DNA of 64,000 bases from Penelope pileata (lineage: Eukaryota > Chordata > Aves > Galliformes > Cracidae), in the NCBI GenBank assembly GCA_013396635.1, contig WBMW01000027.1:370841-434840 (forward strand), in the 5' to 3' direction. Each line of letters starts with the position of its first letter. The first letter of the stretch is position 1. The position numbers were made by a program, and so were the translations under genes. The notes under the pieces were generated by a model. The model did no database searches. It had not been told where the DNA came from and saw only the letters and a list, made by a program, of their open reading frames with translations. Below are positions 48,601 to 61,461 of the stretch, in pieces.

Positions 48601-50380
48601 CCTTAACTAAAAGCTTTGAGCCTTTTCAGTGTGAAGGAAATGAGCTGTCTGTATTCTAGCCTGTAACTGGATTACAATTGTGTCATTAATACATCATGCA
48701 CAAACGTGAGCTTTCCATTTACTTCAAACATACAAGTGAAACTGAATTCAGAGAATGTTCAAAAATTATCCATCCTCCTTTGCCATCTTATGGAGTGCTG
48801 CTAACACGACGGAATGGGCACAGGGAGACTTCCCTGTGCCAACTTGAACACAAAGGTTTTGGCTGCCTTTCAGACTGAAAATAGTAGGTGCTTACATTTT
48901 TAATCACAGAATGAGCAAGAGCTCACGTACACGCATACACATGCACACAGCACACACTGACGTGTCAATGTGGGTCTGGAGGTTTGTTGTTGACGGCAGG
49001 AACACATTCAACAGTGGCTGTCTGATTAAACAAAAGTAGGCTACAGCATGGCAAACAAATTGTGCTCTGAGTTTCTGATCTATCAGCAGCCTTGCCAAAA
49101 TGCCAGCTAGCTGAAAAGGAGATTTCATTGTTTCTAATGAAACATGCTGTGCTTGCTTGTCTAGTGCGTGCTTTAGGAAGCGAATGCAACTGGACTCCTT
49201 TCATTTGCACTGTTCCCTCTGCACCGTAGCCTCCTTTTCCTCACACACGAAACAACCGCATTAGATGCTTTCCTAGCAGCTTTATATACAGTTTAATCTT
49301 AAAGTGTGGGGAAATAACTGTTCTACCCTACAGACAAGATGTGCTGATTTCTGTGCAATTTGTGGTTACAGAAATGCTAATTGCTTGGGAAGGGATAAAT
49401 CTAAAAAGAAGCATGGTGTCCTTCTAAGTAGCCTGCATTATTATCTTGAGAAAAATTCCTTGCACACACATACAGAAATCTAAATGTATGAGCTTAATGC
49501 CTTAAGATTCATGAGCAATATTGCATGAGTATAGCAGATTATCATCGGGATTTTTTTTGTTGCCTAAATGCAAATGAGATGGTAGATCTTTATGCTACCA
49601 TAATTTTCAGCTTTCTGCAAAGAGATTTGTTGTAGACCAAGACTCTTAAGCTTAATACGGTAGATAAGAATCTTCTTAATTGAAGTGATTCTTATTTAAC
49701 TGTGGAATATATCAGGTGTAATAGCAAAGGCATAATCAGAAGATCTCCCTGCTGCCTCCACGCTCAGACCACTCATTTCCATACCCTGGGGATTGTAGAT
49801 GGGGAAATAGATAAGAAATGAGCATACATAAAGGACAGAGGATGCCAGGAGATCATGCAAGGAAAATCTGCTCCTGCCTGTGCTGAAAAACAGGCATTTG
49901 ATGTGGGAAGAGGGAAACGATCAATAGCAGCCAGAGAAAGCAAGAACTTTCAGAGGTTTAGACCCGAGACTTGTGTGGCAAGCCTTGAAGAGCTGAGGCT
50001 GTTGGAGAATAACTGGTAGGAGGAAAGTGAATAACAGACTTCAGGTAGGGTAAACACGGCACAAGCGCCAAGTGAGAGGACCAGCACACATCTGTGTTTG
50101 CTGCAGTGGTGTGCCTAGAGTGCAGCAAGTCGTCGTCGTATTGGACATTAAAGGTATTTTTCTAGCTCTAAGATAGTCAAGTACTGGAATGGATTTTGTG
50201 CAATCCCTGTCACTGGAGGTTTTGTGAGCAGCTTTTGGGGCCCATATAGAAATGGGTTTGTCGTTCTAGAAGGGGGGAAAGGGAATGGACTAAGTGCTCT
50301 CTGAAGAAACTTCTGGTTGGGAATGGGGTTGATGTTTGTCTGTTGTTCGTGGCATTACCACAGCTGTTATTACCACATTT

Positions 50381-50381
50381 N
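50381..50381. other. Single undetermined base
   Basis: One N in otherwise clean sequence. Confidence 0.99.
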
Positions 50382-52352
50382 GTAGAGCATGGCCAGTTGG
50401 CTTTCCCACTTGTGCCATGGCTGTGTTTCAAAGTCAAAGAACATCCTTAATTCTTTCCTTTAGATGAAAAAGAAATGTTACTCAGACTGACAGCCTGTGG
50501 AAGATGGTTAGATTCTGGAGCTGACTGCTGCAAAGATAAATCTTTGTCTTTACTGGAGGACTTTAAGAATTGCAAACAAATCAATTGCTAGTAAATGTTA
50601 GTGACATGAATAACGTACATATTCAGCAGTCACCCTTTAGAATTGTTGGTGGGCATCTTTATAAGAAACCTGGTGCCTAGCTAAATTCAGTGATAGCAAA
50701 GTGCGATGCTTCTCTATATGTTCACTGTTGTGACTGATTCTGGCTTCAGCTGGTACTGTTGAAAATTCTTCCTGTACTTTGTTATATGGCCACATACACC
50801 TTATCAGGATATTTTCAAAGAAGTGTACTATGTCATCAGATGCAGTATATTCTTCAGGGATGTGTTAGTTTTAATAAAGTTGGAGAGACGAGAACACTTC
50901 TTTTCTGGTGTTTTTACAGTTGAGTGATGAAGTCACTAGCCTGAGATGTGAGAGACCATTTATTGAAAACGAGCTGCTATGAGACATCAGCTAGGCTCAG
51001 TAAAATTATAGGCCGGTGCTCTAAGCAAATATGATCGTCTGGGATTTCCTGTGGGTGAAAAAGGCTTTGAGATGCTTTTGGTTTCTGCAAAAGTACGTCA
51101 GGTTTTATTTTTTCTAGCAAGGAAAAAAGCTTGAAAATTTCTGCAAAATAGAGTCTTTTTCTGCTTAGCAGTTTGTGAAGTACCTGAGGCACTTGCTACT
51201 TCCCATGACTCTGTATCTCATTGTTCCCTGTGCTTTGTTCATGAGTTTCTTTGTGGTCTCCCTTTAACCAAGTCTGGATGGAGCTGGTGTTTTAACTTTC
51301 AGATCTGTGCAAGGGAAAGAAAGTTACTGCTACTCTTTTTCACAGCTTGTAGTCAGACACTCTCCCAGCTGGTAACTATATTTACTGCGTGTGAATTTGC
51401 ACTTTGCTGTAAGGAGGAGCTGGTCACCCATTTTATTCCTCAAGTTATTCATATTAGGCTATTGACCCTTCCTGAACTCTGATCTTGACCCTTTTCTAGC
51501 TTCTCTGTCCTTTAGCCCCTGCTTTTCCATTCCTGTCCTTGGACTACAAATCCTTTAAGGCTCTTATGTTTTGCAGTAGGTGTGATGACCTGTTGTTTTA
51601 CAGCATGGTTCCACATTTCAATTTGGCTCAAACATTGCTAGGATAGGAAAAAGATAAGGTTCTTTTCCCAGCCTCACCTTCTATCTAGTGTTTGACTTCC
51701 ATCTAGTGTGGAACAGACTGGTAAGAGTACCTGTTTCTCGTGCTGCCAGGGCTGGACTGCATTTTAGTCTGTATTCCAGCACACTTATTAACACACCTTG
51801 AACTTGTGTTTAGTTAGGATATCTTTTTTAATAGAGATTCTTCTTCTGTCTTTATCTGAGAGAAAATGAGTGGCTGTTTGGTTGAGATGTCGCTTTAGCA
51901 TGTGTCACAGCTCAACTGTGTACCTGAAACCGGAGGTGAGAAGGAATAGCAATAATAAAGCATGAAGGGCTTTCTAGACTCCCATGCAAGAGATTAGAGC
52001 TCTGCCTTCTGCCTGTATCAAGCAGAAATGTATCTGTTGACTTTGTTTCTCAGCAGTAGATGTTTTGGGAAATAGAAATCTCTTCAAAATGTAGGATGTC
52101 CAGACATTATGGATTTTTACTCAAAACAAAAGAAACTATTCAGCCGTGTTGTAATTTGGGATCCTGAATAATACTTTTCCTTTATTTATGGGTCTAGAGA
52201 GCTGGCATTCCACACTGTGCTGTAGCATACTGTCACAGGAAGTGTTTTATTATTAATTCAATTTCTTACTTATTGAATAAACATAAAAATCCAACAAAGG
52301 AAGTGTTACTGCAGAGAGAGACAAGTAATGTTCACAATAAATGTATTGCCTG

Positions 52353-52376
52353 CAGGTCACCATTCAGGTCACCATT
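52353..52376. repeat. Perfect 12-bp tandem duplication carrying two AGGTCA half-sites
   Basis: CAGGTCACCATT occurs twice in a row. Each unit contains AGGTCA (52354-52359 and 52366-52371), the consensus nuclear-receptor half-site, giving a direct repeat with 6-bp spacing. It is probably a slippage duplication; receptor binding is only a possibility. Confidence 0.9.
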
Positions 52377-55300
52377 TTAATGTTATTTATTTTTTTCCAA
52401 GATTTAGTAATAAAAGATTATTTCAAGAAGTTTTAAAATCGTTTTCTTCATTTCTCTCTCCTATCATGTAGGACTAGTCTACGCACATGCTGATACCAAG
52501 AGCATCAAATGTGTTTTGGTGTTAAGTCTGCTTATGGATTGGTCTTTCCTCTTGGCTTTCAAGTCTTGCCTAGACAAAGAAAATTACTGCTGATGGGTTA
52601 TGAGCAATATATGCAGTTGAACTGATAATGAATATAACTTGCCTGCAAGTGTCAACCAGGATAAACCACCTTCTGCTCTGTACAGGGATTGTGTCTGAAA
52701 TACAGTTTAAACTAGAGATTTCTCATTGCAGTCTTCACGAGCTTTGTTTTCTAACTGTGGACATATGAGGATGGTTTTCTTCTTCCATGGCTGCTTGCTT
52801 TCTACTTCCTCTCATGCTGCTAGGGAAATATAACGGGCTCCAAAGCCCTTGGGTCTTCCTAGCACTGCAAACCCTGTCCTGCAGGCTGGGGCAGGAGGTG
52901 ATGTCCCTGGCTCTGCAGGCAAGAATCCCACAGCTGTAAAGAACTGTATCCCCTTGAGATTGCATGTGGATTTCTCAGGTGATCCATTTGCTAAGGTTGC
53001 TCTGGCAGCCCAGGTATGCATGAGCAAAAAAAATATGATTTGTTCTTGTTATACATATTTGGTTGCCTTGGTAACCAGAGAGTAACTCATCTGAAATGCA
53101 ACTGGATAGGATAATTGATATATTTTGAGGAATGCCTACAGGCAATAATAGGGATTTATCTGCCACCAACTGTTTCAGGCTTCTGAAAAAATAAAGATAG
53201 GCTCTAAAACAAGAACAAGTGTGTTTTCTACAAGTCTGAATGTAAAGGTAGTGCTGTCCTTCCTTCTGTCTGTGAGGGATCCTTGATGGACTTCTCTGCA
53301 ACTTCAGTACAGATCAAACTGCATCTCTGATATCTGTTGAATATGTATTTTGGATAATCCAAAGAGTTCAGAAAACCTCTGAAGTAATGAGTTCCCACTG
53401 TTGTTTTGTTTCTCTGATCTACGAATGTAATGCCTTACAGCAACCTCAGAGGCTTCTGTACAGGAAATTCCCATTGATGTTGATGACTCATTATTATAGA
53501 CAGTAATAACTGGCTATCATGCATTAAGGCCTCTGATTGATAAGCTGTCTTGCTGTACTTCAGCCTCCATGGACAGTTTATGAATCTCAATCATCCAGTA
53601 CCTGACATTACTTAAATCACCTCATATGTTGAACATTTAGCCTTACTCCAAGCCCTATGCAGGACACAATGCAAGACCTACTTCCCAGTGAATGAGAGGT
53701 TAAAATTTGACCTGCTTTCTTCTCCTTCTGCACAAAGGCTGACAGGAAGGAGTATAAAAATGGCATGGGAAACCATATGGGGAGAGTGCTTGTGGGAAGA
53801 GAGAACAGATGACCACATGGTCCTGAGACTCTGGGTATGTACTGGAGCACAGCTCTATATGAATTCATAGTTAGCTAATTTTCTTCTTGTAACACTAACC
53901 TCTTGAAAGCAATGTTTATCCCGCTAAGCTATTCTCCCAGTGGACTTTGCTTTTTCACCTGACTCAGCTTGTCCTTCAATGACTGATATGAGAACTCTTG
54001 CTGGATCATGTAGGAAAATCTTACAGCTTCTTCCAGTAGTTTCTTCTGCTCCCAAACAAGAAATAAAGCTGGCTGATTCTAAATAGAACAAGGAATGTTC
54101 TGCCTGGTTTAGGTGTATGTGGATTCGTCAGACCCTTGGCAGTTAATAACATTTCTGGGATATAATATCAATTATCCTTGACATTTTATTAATTTCACCT
54201 TTTTCATTCTTGATACAGCATCTGATACCAAGAAAATTCTCCATTAATTTTAACCTAGCTCTGAATCAGGTAGAGCTCAGAATGATATCTGTATTCCTGG
54301 AGAGGGAAACTGTAACTTCTCAGAGTTTCCCAGGAATATAAATTCCAGTGGCAGTAGATCACAAGGTCAATATGATTAGAAAAAGAAAATATTTACTTTA
54401 TTATAGCAAGGCACCAAACAGTATCTGCTTTCACCTTGAGGACCCTAGAAGGAAAATGTTTCCAGAAAAAGAAAAGTTAGAGCCTAATGAAAGCAGAAAT
54501 ATTTTTCATTCCCTCTAGACACTGTTTATTGTGTTAGTATACAATCCATCAACAGCAGTAAATAGACTCAATAAATAAGGTAGCTAAAAATCTCCAAGTG
54601 TGTTAGAAGACTAAGAGAAATATGATTCTCTTTCTAGTACAAGACATTTCTTTAGTCACAGAGGAGGATAGAATGAATGGATAATATGCCTATTCCTGAA
54701 TCTTTATAATAAAATTTACATCTGGTTGGTCACTGAAAATCCCCCTAAATTTATCTGGGTAGGTCTACAAACCACCTAAAAAGTCATGACTTGGAGAGTT
54801 TACAAGTAACTTTGCAAGTCATGACAGTAGCTTATCAGGTAAAATTTTCATTTCCCTTTAGTTACAAATTTATCAGTAAACAATAGCAATAAGAAAGTAT
54901 TTATTGGGAAATTCAAATACCAGAAAAATCTCAGAGACTAGTACAGAGGTAATAAAAACTCGCAAATAATGTAAACATTCTGAAAACAGAAGGATTTATT
55001 GTACAGATTAGTTTTTTTAATTTGCTGATTTTTGTTCACTGCTGATTTTCCTTTCCCCATCAGCCAGTCAGCTTTCAATACAGAGAGGAATAAGAGAGAA
55101 GTAGAACAAGAACTAATAATAATAATAAAAAATCAGGGCTAGGTCTAGGCACTGTTAAAATAATCAGAGAAGGTAACTCAATGAGTGCATATACGTATTT
55201 TTACTAGGAAAAGATGTTGAGCTCTTCAACCTTGCTGACGCAAGTAACAATATCCACTGGCTGGAAGCTGAAGCCAAAAAGATTCAACTTTGAAACTGAA

Positions 55301-56831
55301 TGTATTTCTCTAGCTGTAAAAGTAACTAAATTGTTGACTTGCTGTCTAGTGGAAGGGGAGTTAGAGTCACCAGGCTTTACTATTTTTAAAACAAACTACA
55401 TGGACTTTTTTTCAGGTTCTGGCAGATATCTTACAGCCTTTGTGCATGGATGTGAGCTGAATACCTATATAAGCAAAATTGTCCACAACAGAGAGTCTCT
55501 GAAGTTGTTTTTCTGGCACAGCCCCATTCTTACATGGTCCTTTGGGAAGGAGATGGGCAGGAGAGGATTGTTCACACTGCTCTCAACATCCTTCAACCCT
55601 CATCGCTTTGCAGTGTAACTATCATCAAATCTCACCATTCAGACTTTAACACATTGACTGCTTAGGTCAGGGAAAAGGAAAAGGTGATTGAGTTTTTTTT
55701 CCTTTTACGTGCAACTAATTGGCTTAGATGTACTTGAAGTTTCTTTCTTCATTTGAATCATTAGAGATTGTGTGGAGTGTGGCAGACACTAATGCAGTGA
55801 GATGGTGATAGTGGGACATGACGGTTGCCTGCGTTGTCTTGTTCACTTTCAGGGTCACAATGGGTGTCAGATTTAGAGAATTTTTCAACAGGCTGGATTG
55901 TCTGTGGGTTTGGCTTTTTTTCCCTAATCTGCAACAAATCAGATGTTTTACCTGCTGGATCATTGACTACATGTTACCTGAGCAATACCCTGCAGGCTGC
56001 CACATATTGTTTTGGACTTGAGTTTGGTTTTCTCCTTTACCTGTATTATGTGAGAGCTAGGCTAAGCTAAAGAGGAGCAAAATGATTAAATTTAACTAAA
56101 GCTTTGGGGTTTAGTACAGGGCATTCATGTGAAACATAAAGCTGCATGGGGGAGGAGAGGCTAGATTAGACAACATAATTGCTCTCTGCAGCCTGAGGCT
56201 TGAGTAAGCTGTAAATGTTCTGCACAATGCGCTTGTCTGAACTGGGGTACCAGGCAGGCAGATGGCCCAGCACCGCAGTCTGTACAGCAATTCTGTCTGA
56301 CAGAGAAAGCACCTCTAAAAATGAGGTTTGCTCTGCTCTGAGCTGCTGCAACTGCTACAGACAAGTCATTCACACAGATGTGACCTTCACTTATTCCTGT
56401 TGATTTTTCCCTTGAGACAAAATAAATAGAAGTGATTCCCTCTTACTGCTGTTGAATTGGCTGTCTTTTGGAGAAAGCAGACAGACTTGTGAAGAGTAAT
56501 TCTTCAAACAATTTTAAATCTTTTTCCAGAAGATGATGTGATCTGGGAAGGGGGAAAGCGAGTGCTGGAGCTAGTGATTGCGACCACAAGAGGGGACAGA
56601 AAAATGAAGCAGCCTGGCCATGGTAATGAAGGTTGGGACCTTGTGGACCCACTGTTTAGGAATATTTTTTGCTGAGAGCTGAGGTGGTAACTCTACACCT
56701 TCAGGTAACTACAGTAGTGACTTTGAACAGAAGTTTATGGGAGCATGTTGGCTGTGCTTAACTGCTACCCAGCTGTACCTGTGTGCCATTTTCCTATGAA
56801 AGAGGTGCAGTTTCTAAGTACTTGGGTATAA

Positions 56832-57757
56832 TCATGGAATCATGGTATGGCTTAAGTTGGAAGGGAGCTTAAGATCACCTAGTTCCAACCCCCCTGCTGT
56901 GGGCAGGGTAGCCACTGACTGGATAGGGCTACTCAGGGCCCTGTCTGACCTGGCCTTGAACACATCCAGAGATGGGGCATCCGCAACTATTCCAGTGCCT
57001 CACTACCCTCTAAATAAACAATTTCTTCCTCACATCTAACATAAATGTCCCCTCTTTCAGTTTAAAGCCATTCCCCCTTGTCTTATCGTTATCAGACAGT
57101 GTAAAAAGTCAGTCTCCCTCTTGTTTATAAGCTCCCCTCAGGTAGGAAGGATGCAATGAGGTCTCCCCAGAGCCTTCTCTTCTCCAAGCTGACCAAGTCC
57201 AGCTCTCTCAATCTCTCGTCATAGAAGAGGTACTTCAGCCCTCTGAACCAACTTTGTGCCCCTCTGCTGGACCCGCTCCAACAGCTCCACAACTTTCTTG
57301 TGTTGGGGGTCCCCGCATGGGGCAGTACTACAGATGGGACCTTACAGGAGCAGAGCAGAGGGAGACAATTACCTCCCTCTCCTTGCTGGCCATCCCTCTT
57401 CTGATAGAGCCCAGGATACTGTTGGCCTTCCAGACTGCAAGTGCACACTGCTGGCTCACATCAATCCTTTTGTCCACTAGGACCTCCAAGCTCTTCTACT
57501 CATGGCTGCTCTCAATGGGTTCTTGTCTTGGTCTGTACATGTCTGGGATTGCCCCGACCCAACTGCAACAGTTTGCACTTGGCCTTGTAGAACCTCAATA
57601 GGTTCACATGGGCCCACTTTTCAAGCCTGTCCAGGTCCCTTTGGATGGCATCCTTTCCTTCTGTTGTGTCAACTGCACCACTCAGCTTGGTGTCATCAGC
57701 AAAGCTGCTGAGGGTGAACTCGATCCCACTGTCTAGGTCACTGATAAACTAAAGATA
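56832..57757 (-). mobile_element. Long CR1 3' copy (about 0.93 kb), minus strand
   Basis: It starts TCATGGAATCATGGTATGGC, the reverse-complemented CR1 3' end. It then runs through CAGTTTAAAGCCATTCCCCC, TTGTCTTATC, GAGCCTTCTCTTCTCCAAGC, CAGCTCTCTCAATCTCTC, the CTGCTGGACCCGCTCCAACA segment, TGGGACCTTACAGGAGCAGA, and a GGTGTCATCAGCAAAGCTGC block. On the minus strand the fragment 57125-57448 still reads YDERLRELDLVSLEKRRLWG, part of the CR1 ORF2 C-terminal region, but the frames are interrupted. Near 56990 the usual CTCCCTGGG segment is missing, a small internal deletion. It is 5' truncated at about 57757. Confidence 0.95.
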
Positions 57758-58268
57758 CTGAGATGTGTCGTTGTAACAGCATGGGGGACACAGACAGCTC
57801 TCTGCAGGAGGCATGGTTTGATCTGGGTCTCTGCAAAACCAGTGTGAACGTTGGCTTTTTTTTTTTTTATAGCCCTTTATAGTACTTCTAATTTCTACAA
57901 GTAGACTGCTGAGTTTGTATTAATTGTAATCTGCGCATTGACCTTTACTTAAAATAAGTCATCATTCGTTAAGTATCTCAGTGTGGTGCATCATTATCTT
58001 GGCCTGTGTCTCACGTTGTAGACATAGATGGAGTTTAATTTTATATTTCTATTGGAAGAATGTGTAATTTCTGAAGTCACTTCATATCACCGTAGGCATA
58101 TGCAGTTTTGTAAACCAGAATATCTAAACTTGTTCAGGCTTACAACCAACGGGGAGAAATGAACACTTTTAAGGCACAATTCATTTGTTCAACTTGAGAA
58201 ATACTCTTTAGGATGATTTATATACTAGAAAAAATTGTTTTCCATTGGCCATAAGGGGAGTTATGGCC

Positions 58269-58282
58269 AAAAAAAAAAAAAA
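58269..58282. repeat. Poly-A tract (A14)
   Basis: Homopolymer. No AATAAA lies in the preceding 40 bases, so it is not taken as a retrocopy tail. Confidence 0.85.
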
Positions 58283-59425
58283 GCTGAGATGTATCTGTAC
58301 TGTAAGGAGCTGCATTTGACCAAATTAATGCAATTCTTTGTTACACAGACACAGTCTGGAGTATAACACAGAGTATCTCCACTGTTTATGCCTGCAGTTT
58401 GGATATAGCAATGGAAGCAGCTGCTGTATGTTTCTTTCTTCAGTAAAAGTTGCATATGTTCCTGCTGAACATCACGATGGACCTGACTGACTCTGGATTG
58501 CTAAATGCTGTCATACAATCTCCTGAAGTGGGACAGTTAGTCCTCTCAGTACCTGGCTGGTTCACATATGACAGTGGGTGAATTACGCTTGGCATGTACA
58601 GTGAAAGCGGAAAGGTTGTCTAAGGTTGCACTGATGGTATTGGTAATTATGAAAACAGCCATGGTGTATTCCAACAGAAATTAGTTATTTAAACTCATAT
58701 TGAGACTACAGTCAAAGAGGCAAGGTGAGTTAAGTTGGAATGAAATACTTAAACTTGATGTAACCTAAAACTTCACGTAAGAATTCCTTTCTAAAACCTG
58801 GACAAAGAAGGCAGGAGAATGCCGGATAGAAGACTAGGCCATTAGCTATACTCATACATTCTGACAAGGACATTGTGTGCCTGTGTGGAAGTCTTCACCT
58901 CCTTGCAGTCCACTTGTCCAATGTGCACATAAATGCTTAAGCATTTTTAAGTGCTCATCTCTCAGAGCTATCTCCTGCCATAAAAGCAGTAATGGAAACT
59001 CCTATGAGCTACTGTGCATCTGGGTAGCTTATACACAAATCCTTGGCTATTGCTGTCCAAATGGCACAGGATTCAGACTCAGAACTACTGAGTATGAGCC
59101 TAGAAGTGAAATTTGTCTTCTTCACCCTAAAACAAAGACCACCTGTTAGGGAACTGCCCCAAACTGTCTGCAGTTCAGCTGCTCACTTACACAGGGTTCC
59201 CTATCAGATATTATAGCTGCCCAGACTGACACAGATCTCTTAATTTTAGGTGGGATTACAAGAGCAGGCCTGAAGGGGAAGTTGGATAATGAGCGTCCTT
59301 CACTTGTTAAGAGAACAGCAGCACCCATATAAGGTGAAATGTGAATTCTGGACCTTGGACCTAAGATATAACACGTTACTGGCCTCGCAAGTAGCTTTTT
59401 AGCAGCTGCAGCCCTTTAGCTCCTG

Positions 59426-59435
59426 TTTCTTTTTT

Positions 59436-59470
<35 letters not shown>
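59426..59470. repeat. (TTTTC)n / poly-T polypyrimidine tract
   Basis: T-rich run with four C interruptions at 5-base spacing; a simple-sequence repeat likely to vary in length between individuals. Confidence 0.9.
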
Positions 59471-60624
59471 AACATTGACATGACATTCTCAGCAAAATCT
59501 CACAGGACATAAAGAACACTCTTTTTTTTCCTGTTTTTACTAGCCATGCTGAAGTTTACCATGACCACGTGAGTGAAAACTGGAGTATTTTGTCATATAG
59601 AAATCTTTCCCTAAGATAATTATATTTGCTGTAAAGCTGAAGAGTGCTCTTCTTCTTTCCTCTCTGCAATTTTAGGAGAGTTCCCTACATCTAAACAGCT
59701 GTGCAGCTGCCACTGGGCAGAAAAAGTGAAATAGCAGGGCACCAAGTTTCATTTTCTCAGAAAACATTTGACATATTGTTACAGACAATGTTTTCTTCTT
59801 ACATGTACAGGTGTCTGACAAATATTAATTGATATATGGTCAGTTTTACCACTGTTTTCAATGTATTCTTCCTCTGAAGGATCACATTATTGCTAATTCT
59901 GGACTTTATGGTATGCTGTTATAACAATATACCTATTATTTTCTTGTTACCTTCTCCTCCCAATATATTTGAAGCTGATTGTCAGTATCCATAGCTTTTT
60001 AAACAGTGTGGACCTTTCTGGGAAGTTGGTAGAGCTGAAGCTTACAGAAACTTACAGCTTCTTCAAAGATGAATAGCAAAACAGTTATTTTGAAATCCAG
60101 TTGAGCTGCCTGCCTTGCTTATCTCTTGCATTGGAGAAAGCCCCTGACCCTCTATGGGAATCTTCTTCAAAGAAAGTGGAACATGAACCACAAACAAAAT
60201 TGTAGCCTACATTGAATTATTAAAACAGTCTGCTGCTCCCTTGCAGCAGGGTCAGAAGTCTTCATTCCAAGTCCATATTTTATCTTTCCAGGCTTTCCGT
60301 CCCTCACTACAAAATCTGTACCTGACAAAATTCAATATAGCCTCTGAAAGGACTCCTGAGCACTGTTGTTATAGCTGTATTGTGTTCTTTGATTGCTTTG
60401 GAAATGCCATAAAAGGAGGAGCAGGGATAATATTTGTAAAACTACTAAAACAAAGTCAAAGGTGGCAATTTGAAAAGAGAGAGTCCTTCACTTTTTTCCA
60501 AACTGCTTTTGGTGTTTCCATCTTCCCCCTGTAGTTTCCCACTGTGTAGCAGATGTACTATTTTCTTTAGGATCAAGAGAATGGTTTGAGTTTTATTTAA
60601 TAGGAAATATTTTTTTGTCTGGTA

Positions 60625-61419
60625 GTGGTAGAAAGAATTCACTTGCACTGCAATGCTGGAGAGTTGGGCAGTAAGAAAAGAAACCAGATGAGGTTTAACA
60701 AAAGCAAGTGTAGAATCTTGCACCTGGGGAGGAATAACTGCATGTACCAGTACAGGTTGGGGGATGACCTGCTGGAGACAAGCTCTGTGGAGAAGGACGT
60801 GGGGGTCCTAGTGGGCAACAGGTTGGCCATGAGCCAGCAGTGTGCCCTGGTGGCCAAGAAGGCCAGCGGGATCCTGGGGTGCATTACAAAGAGCATTGCA
60901 AGCAGGTCGAGGGAGGTGATCCTACCCCTCTACTCTTCCGTGGTCAGGCCTTACCTGGAGTACTGTGTCCAGTTCTGGGCTCCCCAGCACAAAAAAGACA
61001 GGGACCTCCTGAAAAGAGTCCGGTGGAGGGCCACAAAGATGATAAAGGGCGTGGAGCATCTCCCTTATGAGGAGAGGCTGAGTGACCTGGGTCTGTTCAG
61101 CATTGAGAAAAGAAGGCTGAGAGGGAACCTTATCAATGTCTATAAATATCTAAAGTGCGGGAGGCAAAGGGATGAGGACAGACTATTTTCAGTGGTGTGT
61201 GGTGACAGGACAAGGGGAAATGGCCACAAACAGGAACTTAGGAGGTTCTGCACAAATACGCATAAGAACTTCTTCATGGTGAAGATGATGGAGCACTGGA
61301 ATAGGCTGCCTAGGGAAGTTATGAAAGTCTCCTTCTCTGGAGGTATTAAACACCCATGTGGATACCTACCTGTGCTACCTGCTGTAGGGAGTCTGCTTTG
61401 GCAGGGAGGTTGGACTTGA
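60625..61419 (+). pseudogene. CR1 ORF2 C-terminal fragment (5' truncated, frameshifted tail)
   Basis: This is a 264-codon open frame within CR1. The first 22 codons are outside or at the edge of CR1, and the start methionine is accidental. From residue 23 it reads the CR1 ORF2 C-terminus: RFNKSKCRILHLGR (23-36), EKDVGVLVGNRLAMSQQCAL, SREVILPLYSSVVRPYLEYC (ending about 114), QFWAP, YEERLSDLGLFSIEKRRLRG, GNGHKQ, and HWNRLPREV (to about 232). In the family this region follows the reverse transcriptase domain. The catalytic palm with its FADD-type motif and the N-terminal endonuclease are missing, so the fragment cannot mobilise itself. After residue 232 the protein leaves the family pattern: the DNA still matches CR1, but an extra base near 61324-61329 shifts the frame to a stop at 61417-61419. 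It is a dead remnant whose frame survived by chance or youth. Confidence 0.9.
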
Positions 61420-61461
61420 TGACCTCTAGAGGTCCCTTCCAACCCCTAAAATTCTGTGATT
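60655..61461 (+). mobile_element. CR1 3' copy, plus strand, best preserved in the window
   Basis: It runs from the ORF2 C-terminal region (AGATGAGGTTTAACAAAAGC, TGCACCTGGGGAGGAATAAC) to a clean CR1 3' end (GAGGTCCCTTCCAACCCCTA, then AAAATTCTGTGAT). It is 5' truncated, like most CR1 copies, because reverse transcription starts at the 3' end and often stops early. The open frame it carries is described separately. Its good preservation suggests it is younger than the copies at 21890 and 38345. The 5' edge is placed by the start of recognisable ORF2 protein and could lie some tens of bases further left. Confidence 0.95.

Larger units (their letters stand above)
45633..56831. other. Unique AT-rich non-coding stretch (11 kb)
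   Basis: No mobile element was firmly recognised; a possible CR1 trace near 50186-50260 is too weak to call. One N lies at 50381. An octamer ATGCAAAT lies at 49568-49575, a CA-rich patch at about 48929-48957, and a perfect 12-bp tandem duplication at 52353-52376. Open frames (up to 134 codons at 55214-55618) have no recognised domain. Confidence 0.5.
57758..60654. other. Unique AT-rich non-coding stretch between two CR1 copies
   Basis: No exon was recognised. It contains an A14 tract (58269-58282) and a (TTTTC)n/poly-T stretch (59426-59470). The open frames are below 100 codons. Confidence 0.5.

Noticed and set aside
50186..50260. Possible ancient CR1 trace (ACTGGAATGGATTTTG, then CCCTGTCACTGGAGGTTTTG)
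   Set aside because: Only a few short blocks fit the CR1 pattern and the distance between them is not conclusive.
55214..55618. 134-codon plus-strand frame
   Set aside because: No recognisable domain; codon and amino-acid composition look random.
57254..57711. Plus-strand frames of 69-115 codons
   Set aside because: They are antisense shadows of the minus-strand CR1 copy at 56832-57757.
59426..59470. Polypyrimidine tract considered as a splice acceptor
   Set aside because: No AG followed by a plausible coding exon; it is better explained as a (TTTTC)n simple repeat.
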